From Phascolomyces articulosus (Eukaryota > Mucoromycota > Mucoromycetes > Mucorales > Lichtheimiaceae), in contig JAIXMP010000016.1 of assembly GCA_025677815.1 (NCBI GenBank), positions 1 through 64,000 of the forward strand: 64,000 nucleotides of DNA. Direction: 5' to 3'. A model generated the notes under the pieces. That model searched no databases. It saw nothing but the letters and a program-made list of their open reading frames with translations, and was not told the origin of the DNA. Positions within the stretch are counted from its first letter, which is position 1. Every line of letters begins with the position of its first letter. Positions 35,363 to 46,020 of the stretch are shown piece after piece. The translations under genes were made by a program, and so were the position numbers.

Positions 35363-37917
35363 ATGGGAATTTTGAAAAAGCTTATAGTAACAACATTAAC
35401 CATTGTTGTTGGATATGGGGTAACCATTATTTTTTTTTAATTAGATTCAACAAAATGAATTATATGTATTATTTACATTGAGAATTATACATGTTTCATT
35501 CATTTAGGCTATTGTACTCCTACTGAGTTTTCCTATCCCTCAACGACTGTGAGTAACTACTAGTGTGTTCTACTGTTTTTTTTATAATATGTTTTTTTTT
35601 TGTTAAGGAAGTTTCTTATTGATCATATACATGTTGTGTTGGTTTCAGTATGATCTATTTACATTGGGTTAGGTTTCCTTTTAGCCCCAATTTTCAAGTA
35701 CCCGAAACTTTTGGTTTTGCACGTACTAGTTATTTTCATTTGTTGTGATTATGTATTACTACCCACACAACCCAAAGAAAAATAGCCAATGACAAATACT
35801 AAATTGTAACCCTCGTGACAAAATAATAGATAATAAGATCCGAAATTTACAAATTACAACCACCGATAATGTCACTCTAGGTAAAAATTTTTGCGCACGC
35901 CACACTATATAGATATGGCAATAATACCTTTTTGCTGTTGTATTAAGATGAACTAATGCTTTTCTATATATCATGGATAATTTCCCCTTCTCTCTCTCCC
36001 AAATAAAAAGGTGCATGGCATATACTTCCTACATCTTATTATCACCAACATAATCTTCGAAATGATGAAAATATAGAATATCCAACAGTATATGATAATG
36101 CCTTATCAGATCCTACTTTTGATACGGTGGTTTATTTCCATGGTAATGCATTAAACCGAGTTGCTCCATGGCGCACAGATCTGTATAAGGTAAAATTATA
36201 GTTAAAAAAATTTAGATAAATTTTCCCGCGCTTTCAATTATAGCCCATCAGCGTTACCTTACACACACAATTCACCGCTGCCAAAAAAAAAAAAAAAATA
36301 GCGTCTGGAGGATAAGTTTGACCGATTGAACATAATCGCGATCGATTATCGTGGATTTGGTGATTCTGGTAAAGTTAACTAAAGTTTTAGGTTTTTTTCC
36401 CATTAAAAAATATGGTATATTACTACTTTATTGGAAAGTAACACATTTTCTCATTTGGTTACAAACACCAACAAACAAAATGTTACTTAGAGGGCACTCC
36501 TTCCGAAGAAGGTTTACGATTAGACGCTTTAGCTACTATCGATTGGTTATTAGAAAGAAATGGTAACGGATTCTAATTATTATTAGTGATTTATGCAGAT
36601 GGGCGATTCCCGCTAAACGGGGAACTAAAAAAAAATTATAATCTCATCTTTTTTTTTAATAATAATAATAGTATCTCATAGTCGCATTACAATTATTGGT
36701 CATTCGCTTGGTATTATAATATATACATCAATAAATAGAAGAAGAAAAAGACAGAATACAAGAATAAAAACTTTGTATTCAAGAACAAAAAAAAAAAAAA
36801 AAAAAAACTAATAAGGTTTTTTTTTCCAGGCACTGGGGTTGCAACCACATTAGCGTATGATATGACAAAACGAGGTAAACAAGAAAGCATCAAAAAGAAG
36901 AAAAAAAACACGTTTTCGTTTTATTAAACAGGGTTAAAGAATAGAGCGGTAAAAGAAAAAAGAGAAAAATAACACAGAACATCTTTTTCCTTATGTGGTG
37001 TATAGGTCAATCACCCAATGCGTTGATATTGAAAGCTGCATATAGTTCATTACCCAACCTCATTTTTGAATATAGAATGTTCAACTACTTTACCATTTTA
37101 GGGCCTGTACGTTTCATTCCTACTGTACAAAGTAAGTTTGATTTGTTACTATTACATAGTTTTACTATCACATAGTTTGATTTGAAAGGTATTAGTACTA
37201 AAAGAATGATATTATTTTTTTTAAAAAAATAGATTGGTTATTAAGTCATTTATCACACGTTTATGATTCTGTATCTCGTATTGAGGTAAGTGAAATGTGT
37301 TCTTTGAATTGAGAGGGAGGAAGAATGAATTAGTTAATAGTGGTTAAAAGGAAAAAAGGTCTGATCTGAATAAAAATGGATGCTATATATATATAGTATT
37401 TAGAATGTCCAATTCTCGTTGCTTATGGAGCTTATGATATCGAGATCCCAGGCCATAATTCACAATTACTGTTCCACCGCGCAGTCTTTGGCGAAAAAGG
37501 AAAGCTGGATTTCGCCAAGGATTGGATGGATAAAGAAGAGAAGGACGATCTCTCAGTACTTCACCGACGCATAGTTCCTAACGAGGCGACGGTCTATCAA
37601 AAAGGTCAAATTCATCTGGTTAAATTACACCATGCGGACCATAATAATGGTAAGCTAAAACAAAAACATGATGAATAATGTAGAAAGGATAGACGGTTTT
37701 ATTCTATTTTTTTTTAAAACGAGGGTGGGGTGTATATAAAAAAGATGGGGTTGTTTCTATTTTGTATATATGTGTTTGTTATCAGTATTTGGTTATATCA
37801 CTCACAAGTCAAACAAACCAAAACATCATTAAAACCAATATAGTGGGCTACTTTGATTACATGTTTCAAGCAATGGCTGACATCACCGGGTGGCATAGAA
37901 GCCTATCATTTCCTTGA
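35363..37917 (+). CDS. ABHD12: ABHD12-type alpha/beta hydrolase, 359 aa, 12 exons
   Basis: Exons fit in phase: 35363-35419, 35508-35548, 35649-35722, 36011-36189, 36302-36368, 36491-36562, 36672-36710, 36830-36874, 37006-37131, 37233-37285, 37397-37649 and 37844-37917 (1080 nt). The N-terminus is one hydrophobic helix (LIVTTLTIVVGYGAIVLLL), so it is probably a type II ER or vacuolar membrane protein. The core has the oxyanion segment VVYFHGNALNR, then DYRGFGDSEGTPSEEGLRLDA, the nucleophile elbow GHSLGTGVA, the acid in VAYGAYDIEIPG and the His in LHHADHNN. Together these form the Ser-Asp-His triad. Family knowledge: ABHD12 hydrolyses lysophosphatidylserine and monoacylglycerols. A residue run shared with ABHD12 (GTPSEEGL plus GHSLGTGVA) favours it over ABHD13. 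Extremely intron-dense; exons of 39-45 nt flank the active-site Ser. Confidence 0.9.
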
Positions 37918-38296
37918 ATTCAACGAATCGGAGCCGATAAATAATATAAAAAAAGAATTCTTTAATGAACAAAAAAGCCCATGGGTTGGAAATAAAAATG
38001 AATTGATTGGATTTGTTCTTCAATATTTCAACTTGCGTAAACCTCTTTTTTAGTTGCCTTGTAGATCCCCGCCTTTTTCTTCTTTTAGTACATGTTTGAA
38101 AGCGATTTTAGGGCCGTTTAGTAAAACAAACAAAAAAAACTCAATTAATATTTTTTTTTTATTTGGGTTCCAGTTTTTCAATTTCTTTTTCTTCTCTTCC
38201 ATTTTTGCTCTCTTCCTTTTTTTCCCCCTTTTCCCCCCAATATAATTATCTATATATATATAGATATTGATAGATAGATAAACATAAATATATACC

Positions 38297-40386
38297 ATGG
38301 GCAACGCGCCATCACAACATCCTCAAGTATCAGGTGCTGCAGTTTCAACATTATCACCTAGAGCACAACAACGTTTATCACATCAGGCACCTACATATGC
38401 TAATTTTTTCGAAATGGGTGCAGTGCAAACTGCAGCACCACCTCCACGACCAAAAAAGAAACCTACTAGTTCATCACGATCTGTATCATCCGCAGGTGAT
38501 AGAACAAGTAGTAGTCGACAAAGTAGTAAATCATCTCAAGGTAGTCTTACTCTTGTTGGTACTAATACGAACAGCAATAAACCTAAAAGTCGTAATGGTA
38601 ATTACCATCATTTTTTTAAATACCAAAAAAATAGTCCATATTCTTTTACTTATTCAAACACGCGTTTTCCTTCCCAACCAATTTGAATAGCTTCAGAAAG
38701 TTCAACAGTCATTCCTATAATGGCAGACCCACCTCCCAAATTGGAATATACAGTCATTGATGGTCGACGATATCTAAATCACTCTGACGCTCGATTTATG
38801 TTACCTATTGATGATGATGAATCGGATCGTATTATTATTATGGTGAGAAAAATTTCTAAAACTTTAAAAAAAAAAGTATCATGTTTAAACTATAAACAGC
38901 ATATAATAATTCTGTATTCTTGAACTAAAAAAAAATTATACCTTTCTCTTTAGCATTTTATGTTAAAGTATGCTTTTAACAATAAGAGCTTCAAAGCCCC
39001 CGTAACAGAGTTACTCAATTGTACAACATCACGTTCTCAAGTACTTGATATTGGTTGTGGACCAGGCACTTGGTAACGTCATCTATTCTAATGAGAGATG
39101 AAGGGAGGAGATAAAAAGATTGGGTATATTTCTAAATCTTAACTAGTTGGAACTAACGTTTTTATCTGACATGTTATTATTGTATATAGGGTACTTGAAA
39201 TGGCTACTGATTTTCCCAATGCAGGTAAAATTTTACTATTTCATTTGCTTTATCTTCTCGATGATGATGATGATGATATAAATATATATACATATATATA
39301 TATGATATACTCATATACTATTTATATTTTTTTTTAAAAAAATGATTAGATTTCCACGGTATCGATCTATGTCCCTCGTTTCCCAATTCCATTAAACCCA
39401 GCAACGCTCGTTTTATTCAACACAATATGCTTGAGACATTACCATTTCCTGACAATTCCCTTGATTACATCCATATGCGAGTCATGTTATGTAACTTGAC
39501 TCAAGCACAATTGATCCGTTTATTATCAGAAGTCAATCGTGTATTAAAACCATTAGGTTTTATTGAAATTGTGGATGTGGAATATCGAGTACAACGGCCT
39601 GGTCCGATTGCTGACCAATTGTTGAATCAAAAATGTAAGTTTCACCTTTATAATTTTCTGTCCCGCTTTTTTTCGGTCTTACCGAGTCAGGAACAATATT
39701 TACTCACTCAGAAACCAACTTTTCTTTTTATGCTTCCCACAATCAATTATATAGTACCTGAAACAATGCTTCAACATGATATTGATTTTCAACTTTGTTA
39801 TAATTTATCCACTTTACTCATGACACAACAACCTGGATTTGTCGATGTTCATCAAGATCGTGTGACTATTCCTTTAGGCTGGGGTGGTCAATTGGGTCAA
39901 ATTCATGGTCAAACTATGGAGGGTTTCTATCAATCATTACATCGCACTCGAGTACGTCAACCTACATCTACACCAGATTATCCTGAAGGTTTAACCGAAG
40001 AAATTGTTCAAGAAGCTATGATGGAATGTCAAAAATATCAATCTCATTGTACTTGGTATGCATGTTATGGTCAAAAACCAGCCAGTTCATCAACCACCAA
40101 TTTGGCTGCTGTATTACAACAACAATTACAACAACAGCAACAACAATCTGTTTATTACGATCCAAATGATACAAGTGCAGTTATTAATCGAGCACGATTT
40201 TCTACACCTATCAATAATAATAATAAGAGTAGTAACAACAAAGCAGCAAAGGTAGCTGGAGGTGTAGCTGCTCCTGCTGTTGCAGTGGGTGGTGCTACTA
40301 CTACAGCTGGTTCTGTACCGACACCACTTGTTGAAGACCATGCATGGGAATCTATAAATGATTTTGTGGATGGTTATGTTGACTAG
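38297..40386 (+). CDS. Class I SAM-dependent methyltransferase with N-myristoylation signal, 507 aa
   Basis: Exons fit in phase: 38297-38597, 38691-38842, 38954-39072, 39190-39224, 39350-39634 and 39755-40386. The N-terminus MGNAPSQ matches the MGxxxS/T N-myristoylation pattern; about 100 disordered Pro/Ser/Lys residues follow. The methyltransferase core has motif I VLDIGCGPGTW, the acidic motif II DFHGIDLCPSFP, a motif around ETLPFPDNSLDYIHMRVMLC and RVLKPLGFIEIVD. It matches the large methyltransferase families seen in fungi (UbiE/LaeA-like fold). The C-terminal tail is Gln/Asn/Ala-rich. The 120-nt intron 39635-39754 (GTAAGT...TATATAG) is a multiple of three without stops, so its retention would add 40 residues. 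Substrate unknown; the lipid anchor suggests action at a membrane. Confidence 0.83.
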
Positions 40387-41797
40387 AAAACTACTCTTTT
40401 TTTTTCTTTTTCATTTTGTAAATCCTTTTTCCTTGTATTATCATTTTTTACTTTCCTCATCTTTTCAAAAAAAAAAGAAAAAAAACAAGACCTAAAAACA
40501 ACAAACAAAAAAGTACCTCACTATATACACACATAAGAACACACACACACACACTTTTTACCTCACTAGTTTCACTCCATTTGTACATAGTTCTTCTTTA
40601 TTATTTCTTTTTACCCTTCATTATTATTTGTAACCTATTCTATATACATTTACTTATTAATCTTCTTTTTTTTTCTGCGTTTTTTTTACACGATTATTAA
40701 AAAAAATATTATTCGGCTACCCCCCTTCTTAATCTTTTTTTTTGCCTTGTTCTGTTTTAACTATTTTGGTAAAATGTTCATAAAAAAATAAGATAACATT
40801 CCATGTAAAAATATGCTTTTTTAAAAGTATATATATTCTATTACTATGGCTTATATATAAAATAGATAACGCTATATAAATAGGAGAGATAATAATATAT
40901 TCTATACAATTATCATTTTTTTTCCAAAATACCACGACTGATAACAGGGTCGTACTATATTAATATATTGTTACTTTTCACCTATATAAATTGTGATAAT
41001 ATATTTATATATCAATAATCAGGAACATATCATCATTTGTTGAGGGTAACTAATTTACTCCTTCCATTCTTATCATTCTTTATCAATCAACTGTTTTATA
41101 TAAATATATGTCGCCCATAAGTATACCTCTCCTGCCAATACATACACAATGTTTCTCAGATGATTAACTCGGTTTCAAAAGTAAAACCTTTTTATATATA
41201 CGATTATACAATACTTTCATGGATTACGCATTAAATAGATCATTAATTATCAATCCAACGTAAATAATACGTCATGTGTACATATAGAGATGTTCGAAAC
41301 AATCTTTTTTATTATGTGTTATTTATTAATTGAAATGAAAAAATATACCATCAATGTTTTGTTGATATTGCATAAAAGAAGTTGTTTCCCTAAGCCTCAA
41401 GTATATAAAAAAAATGAAGGGAATGCCTTATTAATTTCATTTATCCAATAATATTCCACAAAATGTTGCTGTGGCAAATTTTTATATCTCCAAAAAAGAA
41501 AGAATTCTAGCTTTATGAATCCAATTAGGAACGCCACGACACATTGTGTGAAATACTAATTTTTATTTTACTCAAAGTACATTATTTTGTTTCTATTTAT
41601 TAACTATACACTTTTATCCACATAATCCTACAATAGATATATATATATATACTGCCGGATAAAGTTAATAATCTTCTGATGTCCAAACAATCATAGAACT
41701 TATTAATAGCTCTTATTTCCTGAATCGTATAATAAATATGTTTTATCTTCCATGAAATTATGGTGAGGATAACATCTTTTGTTTCTGATTTCAATAG
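40387..41797. other. Intergenic/5' region, no gene resolved
   Basis: Contains T-rich 3' UTR-like sequence of the methyltransferase and then AT-rich DNA. It must hold the 5' end of the next plus-strand gene, which I could not resolve. No repeat was recognised apart from short TA runs. Confidence 0.5.
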
Positions 41798-44700
41798 GCG
41801 TTGCAGCTTACGCATGCGATGTAAAGGAATCCGAAAAAAAAAAAAAATTAGGTAATCTATTGCCACGTTGCACTTGGTGTGTTTCGCTTGATGGTTTATC
41901 CCATGATTCCGATTTTATTCTTGCTATAGCTCGGATAATATATATATATATATTGCTAAGGTTTTTTTAACTCTTTTGTCATTTTTACGTAACAATATTT
42001 ATTCTTGAAGAAAAAAGAAAGAGTATTATGTACCAATAGTCTGGGAGGGTTCAATATATAAACTCATTTTCACCAGAAAAAAACATCTTCACCTCCATGA
42101 AGGATATTATTGGATCGATAAACATAGTGATGGGGACTGGTACCTGGATCACATGTATATGTTATGGATTGATGCTCCTAAAAGAGAACATCGTTATGTA
42201 CGTTTAAAATTTGGTTTTTATTTAAAGTCTCTGTTGAACACATCGTCCTTGTCGGACTTTTTTGTTCGAGACAGATATTAAGAGAAAAAAGTGGATGAAA
42301 ACCCTGCGCTCGTAAGCAGGGAAAAAGTTAAGAGGGAAAGGTTAAAGGGTATGTCATATAAAATATGAAGGGGTTACAGTGAGTCTGTTTATAGAAAGTA
42401 AGTGACATAAAGTAGTAACTGTATCTAACTAAGTAATGAGAGTACACTAGGGAAAAAGGAAATGGGGAAGAAAGAATGGTAATAAAATAAAATAAAATAA
42501 AAAAATAAAAGGGAAGAAAAGTAGCTATAAAGGGAGTATAAATAGTAAACTTACTCTGCTTCAGAGGGAGGAGGAGGAGTGATCCATTTTACCAAAGCCT
42601 GACCGGGAGAGTCATCGTAGTATTGTTAGAGGTTGCTGCCGGGGTGTTGGTATGCATCAAGTTCTGCGAGTATTTTATACACAATTGGCCATTTGCTGCT
42701 TAAGTGTTGGATTCTGCGTAGTGAGGTTGGTTTCGATTTCGGGAGCTGATTTAGGATGTGAGAGAGAGGATCTTCATGGTATGATGGTAACTGTAGACGA
42801 TGGTGCATGCGTAGACAATGTATAGCATGTTTCTTTGTAAGTATTTGTGACGGGCATCTTGGACAAGGTTTGGATCTTCCACCTGGAAGCCAACCAAGCC
42901 TCCATCTGATACAGCGGCTTCTTTCCTTGTTTGTCATTGGGATCCACATTTTTGGATCGACACCCAATTTCGGGAGACAGGCACATAATAGTTTTGCACC
43001 AGTCGGTGCAGAACGTATATTTTCGAAATTGTCAACTAAGTATTGGCGGATGATTGTCTTAAGCATTGTTCCAGAGATATCATTGTATGGTGGTGGGAGA
43101 AGGTTTACAATATCTGATTTGTTGCAAAGTTTGCTCCAGTAACTTCTTTTTTGTGCTTCGAGTCCTGGTAGTAATTGTGTTAGGAGTGCATCATCAGGTA
43201 AAAATTGTGCTCTGTATACAAATTTGACTTGCAATGTTGCTATTCGTTCTGACATACTTGGTAATTTAGTGAGGTGGCGCATGATTTTTGTTTCAGATTT
43301 AGAATGCGCACAATAAATCATACGAATGCATTGGTTTTGAGCTTTTTCAATATTAGCTAGTTGTGGTGCGGTAAAGATTAATATGGCCAGTCCATACTCG
43401 AGTTTAGGCCTTATAAATTGTGCATAGAGCTGACTGGATAGTATTCTAGAGAAGCCAGAAGGGCTGAGGCCAATATTGTTTAGAACTCGCATGCTGTTAA
43501 TAGCTGAGATTGAGTTACGTGTAATTAGCTGCTGTGCATCTAGATAACCCTTATTGTTGATCGGCACCCCAAGATAAGTAAAAGAAGTTTGGTTTGGAAT
43601 TGGGGTTTCATATAGATGATAAATGTGTTCTGCATTATCTGGCTGTACGATAGCACATTTAATTGGATTCCATCTATATCCTAGATCAAGACTGTGTTGT
43701 TGACAGAGATTAAGTAGATTCTGCATGTTGTTTGCTGTACTAATGAGTACCACATCATCCGCATATAGGAGGCATTGAATATTTGGGGGTGGATTTGTAA
43801 TGTCCAAAGTTGAACGTTGCTCTCTACTATGTTGTTGGCGTGGGATGATTGTTGGTTGAAAATCATTGTCCTCATGATTAGGTACGTTTGTCAAGGCTAA
43901 TGGTTGATTTGGTTCAATTCCCCCTCGTCTGAGCAGAGTCGGTAGACTATTTATATAAAGAGAATATAGAAAGGGAGATAAGATGGAGCCCTGAAGGACT
44001 CCAGTAGTAGGTGAGAAACGGTGTGATACCGAATTGGATATGATAACTTCAATGAGAACATCATTAAATAGATTTTTTAGTATTGAGAGTAAAAGATAGG
44101 GAGTATTATTGTCACTTAACAGGTTCCATATAACCTCACGATCAACAGTATCATAAGCAGATTTTATATCTAGGAAGGCCAGGGTTGGGGTTGTACCATG
44201 AGTTTCTTTGTGAATTCTGCATAATTCCTGGAGACAGAACGCTTGGTCAAGAGCACTTCGAGCTGGCCTAAATCCACCTTGGGCTATATCTAAATCTGGA
44301 CTGTGTGCTTGGAGTAGATCTTGGAGACAGTATTCAAAGATTTTTCTTACCACAGAAGTTAGGCTTATAGGTCTGTAGTTGGCTGGATTTTCAGTGTCAC
44401 CTTTTTTAAATATCGGAACAATTTGAGCTATTCGCCATAATGTTGGTGTATATGAACTGATCCAGCATAGGTAGAACAACTTGTGAAGAACAGGAGCAAT
44501 TGTTGTTACTGTTGGTTTTAGCATTTCACTTCTGAGGTGGTCCTACCAGGCGCTTTCTTTCTTGGAAGGCGGCCTATTGAAGCTGACACTGTTTCTTCTG
44601 TGATCAGTTATTACAGGTTTTTTCCAAATTATTTGCGTCAAGAAAAAATCATTTTGCGTTTCTAAATTTTGCGTTTCCCTCCTTAAATCAATGATTTTGA

Positions 44701-45562
44701 TGAAAAACAGCGCAAAAATTATATTACTTAGCGCAAATAATTTGGAAAAGACCTGTACATAACGATGTTCCCGGTCAGGCTTTGGTAAAATGGATCACTC
44801 CTCCTCCTCCCTCTGAAGCAGAGTAAGTTTACTATTTATACTCCCTTTATAGCTACTTTTCTTCCCTTTTATTTTTTTATTTTATTTTATTTTATTACCA
44901 TTCTTTCTTCCCCATTTCCTTTTTCCCTAGTGTACTCTCATTACTTAGTTAGATACAGTTACTACTTTATGTCACTTACTTTCTATAAACAGACTCACTG
45001 TAACCCCTTCATATTTTATATGACATACCCTTTAACCTTTCCCTCTTAACTTTTTCCCTGCTTACGAGCGCAGGGTTTTCATCCACTTTTTTCTCTTAAT
45101 ATCTGTCTCGAACAAAAAAGTCCGACAAGGACGATGTGTTCAACAGAGACTTTAAATAAAAACCAAATTTTAAACGTAATAACTGATCTTTGTTCAAAAT
45201 AGTATCATATGATAAAAGATGAATCGTTTATACTTCCTTTACCTTGAATAATACTTCTTCTTCTTGATCATATGTTTCGTCTTTATAAAATAAAATACAG
45301 TTGTGCCTTCATTTCCATTTGACATTTGATTCCATTGTTTGAACAAATGATGAGCAACAATGCCTCAAATCATTTTCATCCTGATTGTTGTTTCTTTTGA
45401 GATATATTGTTTAGTAAAAAGCACTTGCCCCTGTATTTTTTTTCTTTTCAGGGTACCCAAATAAAGCAAGTCAAAAGAAGAACTGGGAAGGAAGGAGAAC
45501 TACTTTACACTGAAATTTCATTGGTACCCAAGAACTCCCCCGCATACATCAGGTACACATAG
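41798..45562 (+). CDS. Unrecognised gene with transposon-filled last intron (5' end unresolved)
   Basis: The last two exons are well supported: 42011-42197 and 45452-45562. They join in phase, giving DGDWYLDHMYMLWIDAPKRE-HRY then GTQIKQVKRRTGKEGELLY and a short tail ending AYIRYT. An upstream exon 41798-41960 (CDVKESEKKKKLGNLLPRCT, CVSLDGLSHDSDFILAIA) fits phase, but its 5' splice site is GTTTTT and its start is unknown. The donor after HRY originally read GTAATAACTGATC. It is now split by a nested transposon block, so the intron is 3254 nt instead of roughly 270 nt; the splice sites remain intact. No family recognised. The gene may still be expressed if the long intron is spliced. Confidence 0.5.
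42186..42200 (+). repeat. Target-site duplication of the LINE fragment, outer copy
   Basis: GAACATCGTTATGTA; its inverted copy is at 44,756-44,770. The two were direct repeats before the inversion described in findings. The terminal TA could belong to the LINE tail. Confidence 0.75.
42201..42608 (-). mobile_element. LINE 3' end, left inverted copy
   Basis: About 408 bp that match 44,771-45,176 in inverted orientation almost base for base. Read on the minus strand it begins CCGGTCAGGCTTTGG, encodes the last codons of a LINE ORF (GQALVKWITPPPPSEAE, stop) and then the 3' UTR ending ATTTTAAACG. Confidence 0.88.
42626..44612 (-). mobile_element. 5'-truncated non-LTR retrotransposon (LINE) with reverse transcriptase, defective
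   Basis: A frame of 632 codons (44524-42626) encodes a LINE reverse transcriptase: NYRPISLTS, LAFLDIKSAYDTVDR, TGVLQGSILSPFLYSLYIN, the catalytic LLYADDVVL box and TYLGVPI. A C-terminal zinc knuckle region follows (CPRCPSQ, KKHAIHCLRMH). Upstream the homology continues in another frame (ITEETVSASIGRLPRKKAPG) up to 44,601, so one base is missing between KKAPG and DHLRSEMLKP. The endonuclease domain and ORF1 are absent, which indicates 5' truncation. A TAA at 42626-42628 ends the frame, but the same frame continues (QYYDDSPGQALVKW) into the LINE 3' end, so this is probably a second defect. The element is non-autonomous. Confidence 0.9.
44602..44613 (-). repeat. Target-site duplication of the larger LINE, inner copy
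   Basis: GATCAGTTATTA on the plus strand, the reverse complement of TAATAACTGATC at 45,177-45,188. It abuts the 5' end of the truncated LINE. Confidence 0.75.
44614..44755 (+). mobile_element. 142-bp MITE with 24-bp terminal inverted repeats
   Basis: Termini CAGGTTTTTTCCAAATTATT and the inverted CAGGTCTTTTCCAAATTATT continue to TTTGCG, with one mismatch over 24 bp. It is flanked on both sides by TA (44612-44613 and 44756-44757), the target-site duplication of Tc1/mariner-type elements. It has no coding capacity; the internal sequence is AT-rich with repeated TTTTGCGTTT words. Confidence 0.85.
44756..44770 (-). repeat. Target-site duplication of the LINE fragment, inner inverted copy
   Basis: TACATAACGATGTTC, the exact reverse complement of 42,186-42,200. 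Confidence 0.75.
44771..45176 (+). mobile_element. LINE 3' end, right inverted copy
   Basis: Plus-strand copy of the LINE terminal ORF codons and 3' UTR, a near-perfect inverted match to 42,201-42,608. It is followed directly by TAATAACTGATC, the duplication of the larger LINE. Confidence 0.88.
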
Positions 45563-46020
45563 ATTATGTCATTACCAAAGTAATTCATTCGTTATGGAGA
45601 AAAAGAATGTTCCTTATTGGTATGTTGATCAAACACATTACATCTCGATTAGCCAAGATTACCACTACTTTTGTCATACATTCCATTTGTTCCTTTGTAT
45701 GTCTCATTTTCAGGATCCATATACTACTATGTACAACACATTATAATTGGATTTTTTCACTGACATTTTATTTATTTACTTACTGATGATATATACTACT
45801 AAGAAAAAGAAGAAGAAATAGAGGGGGATAATCTATAAATGATACTAACAAAAATAAGAGAGAGAGAGAAAACAAAAAAATGATATGATATGAATGATAC
45901 AAAGTATGAAAAAGAGAAAAGAAAGTAAAAAAGAATGAGAATAAATAAAAAAAAGATATTTGAAATCAAAGAATGTTTTTTTTAAAAAGGAAAAATGAGA
46001 AAGAAACTCAAAAAGAGATC
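45563..46020. other. Convergent 3' region, no gene seen
   Basis: Lies between the stop codons of the unrecognised plus-strand gene and the bZIP gene. A/T- and GA-rich, consistent with two 3' UTRs. Confidence 0.6.

Noticed and set aside
42201..45176. Interpretation as a TIR DNA transposon or twin-primed LINE
   Set aside because: The inverted ends are LINE 3' termini including coding sequence, and target-site duplications pair correctly only after undoing an inversion; twin priming would leave same-orientation duplications at the outer edges.
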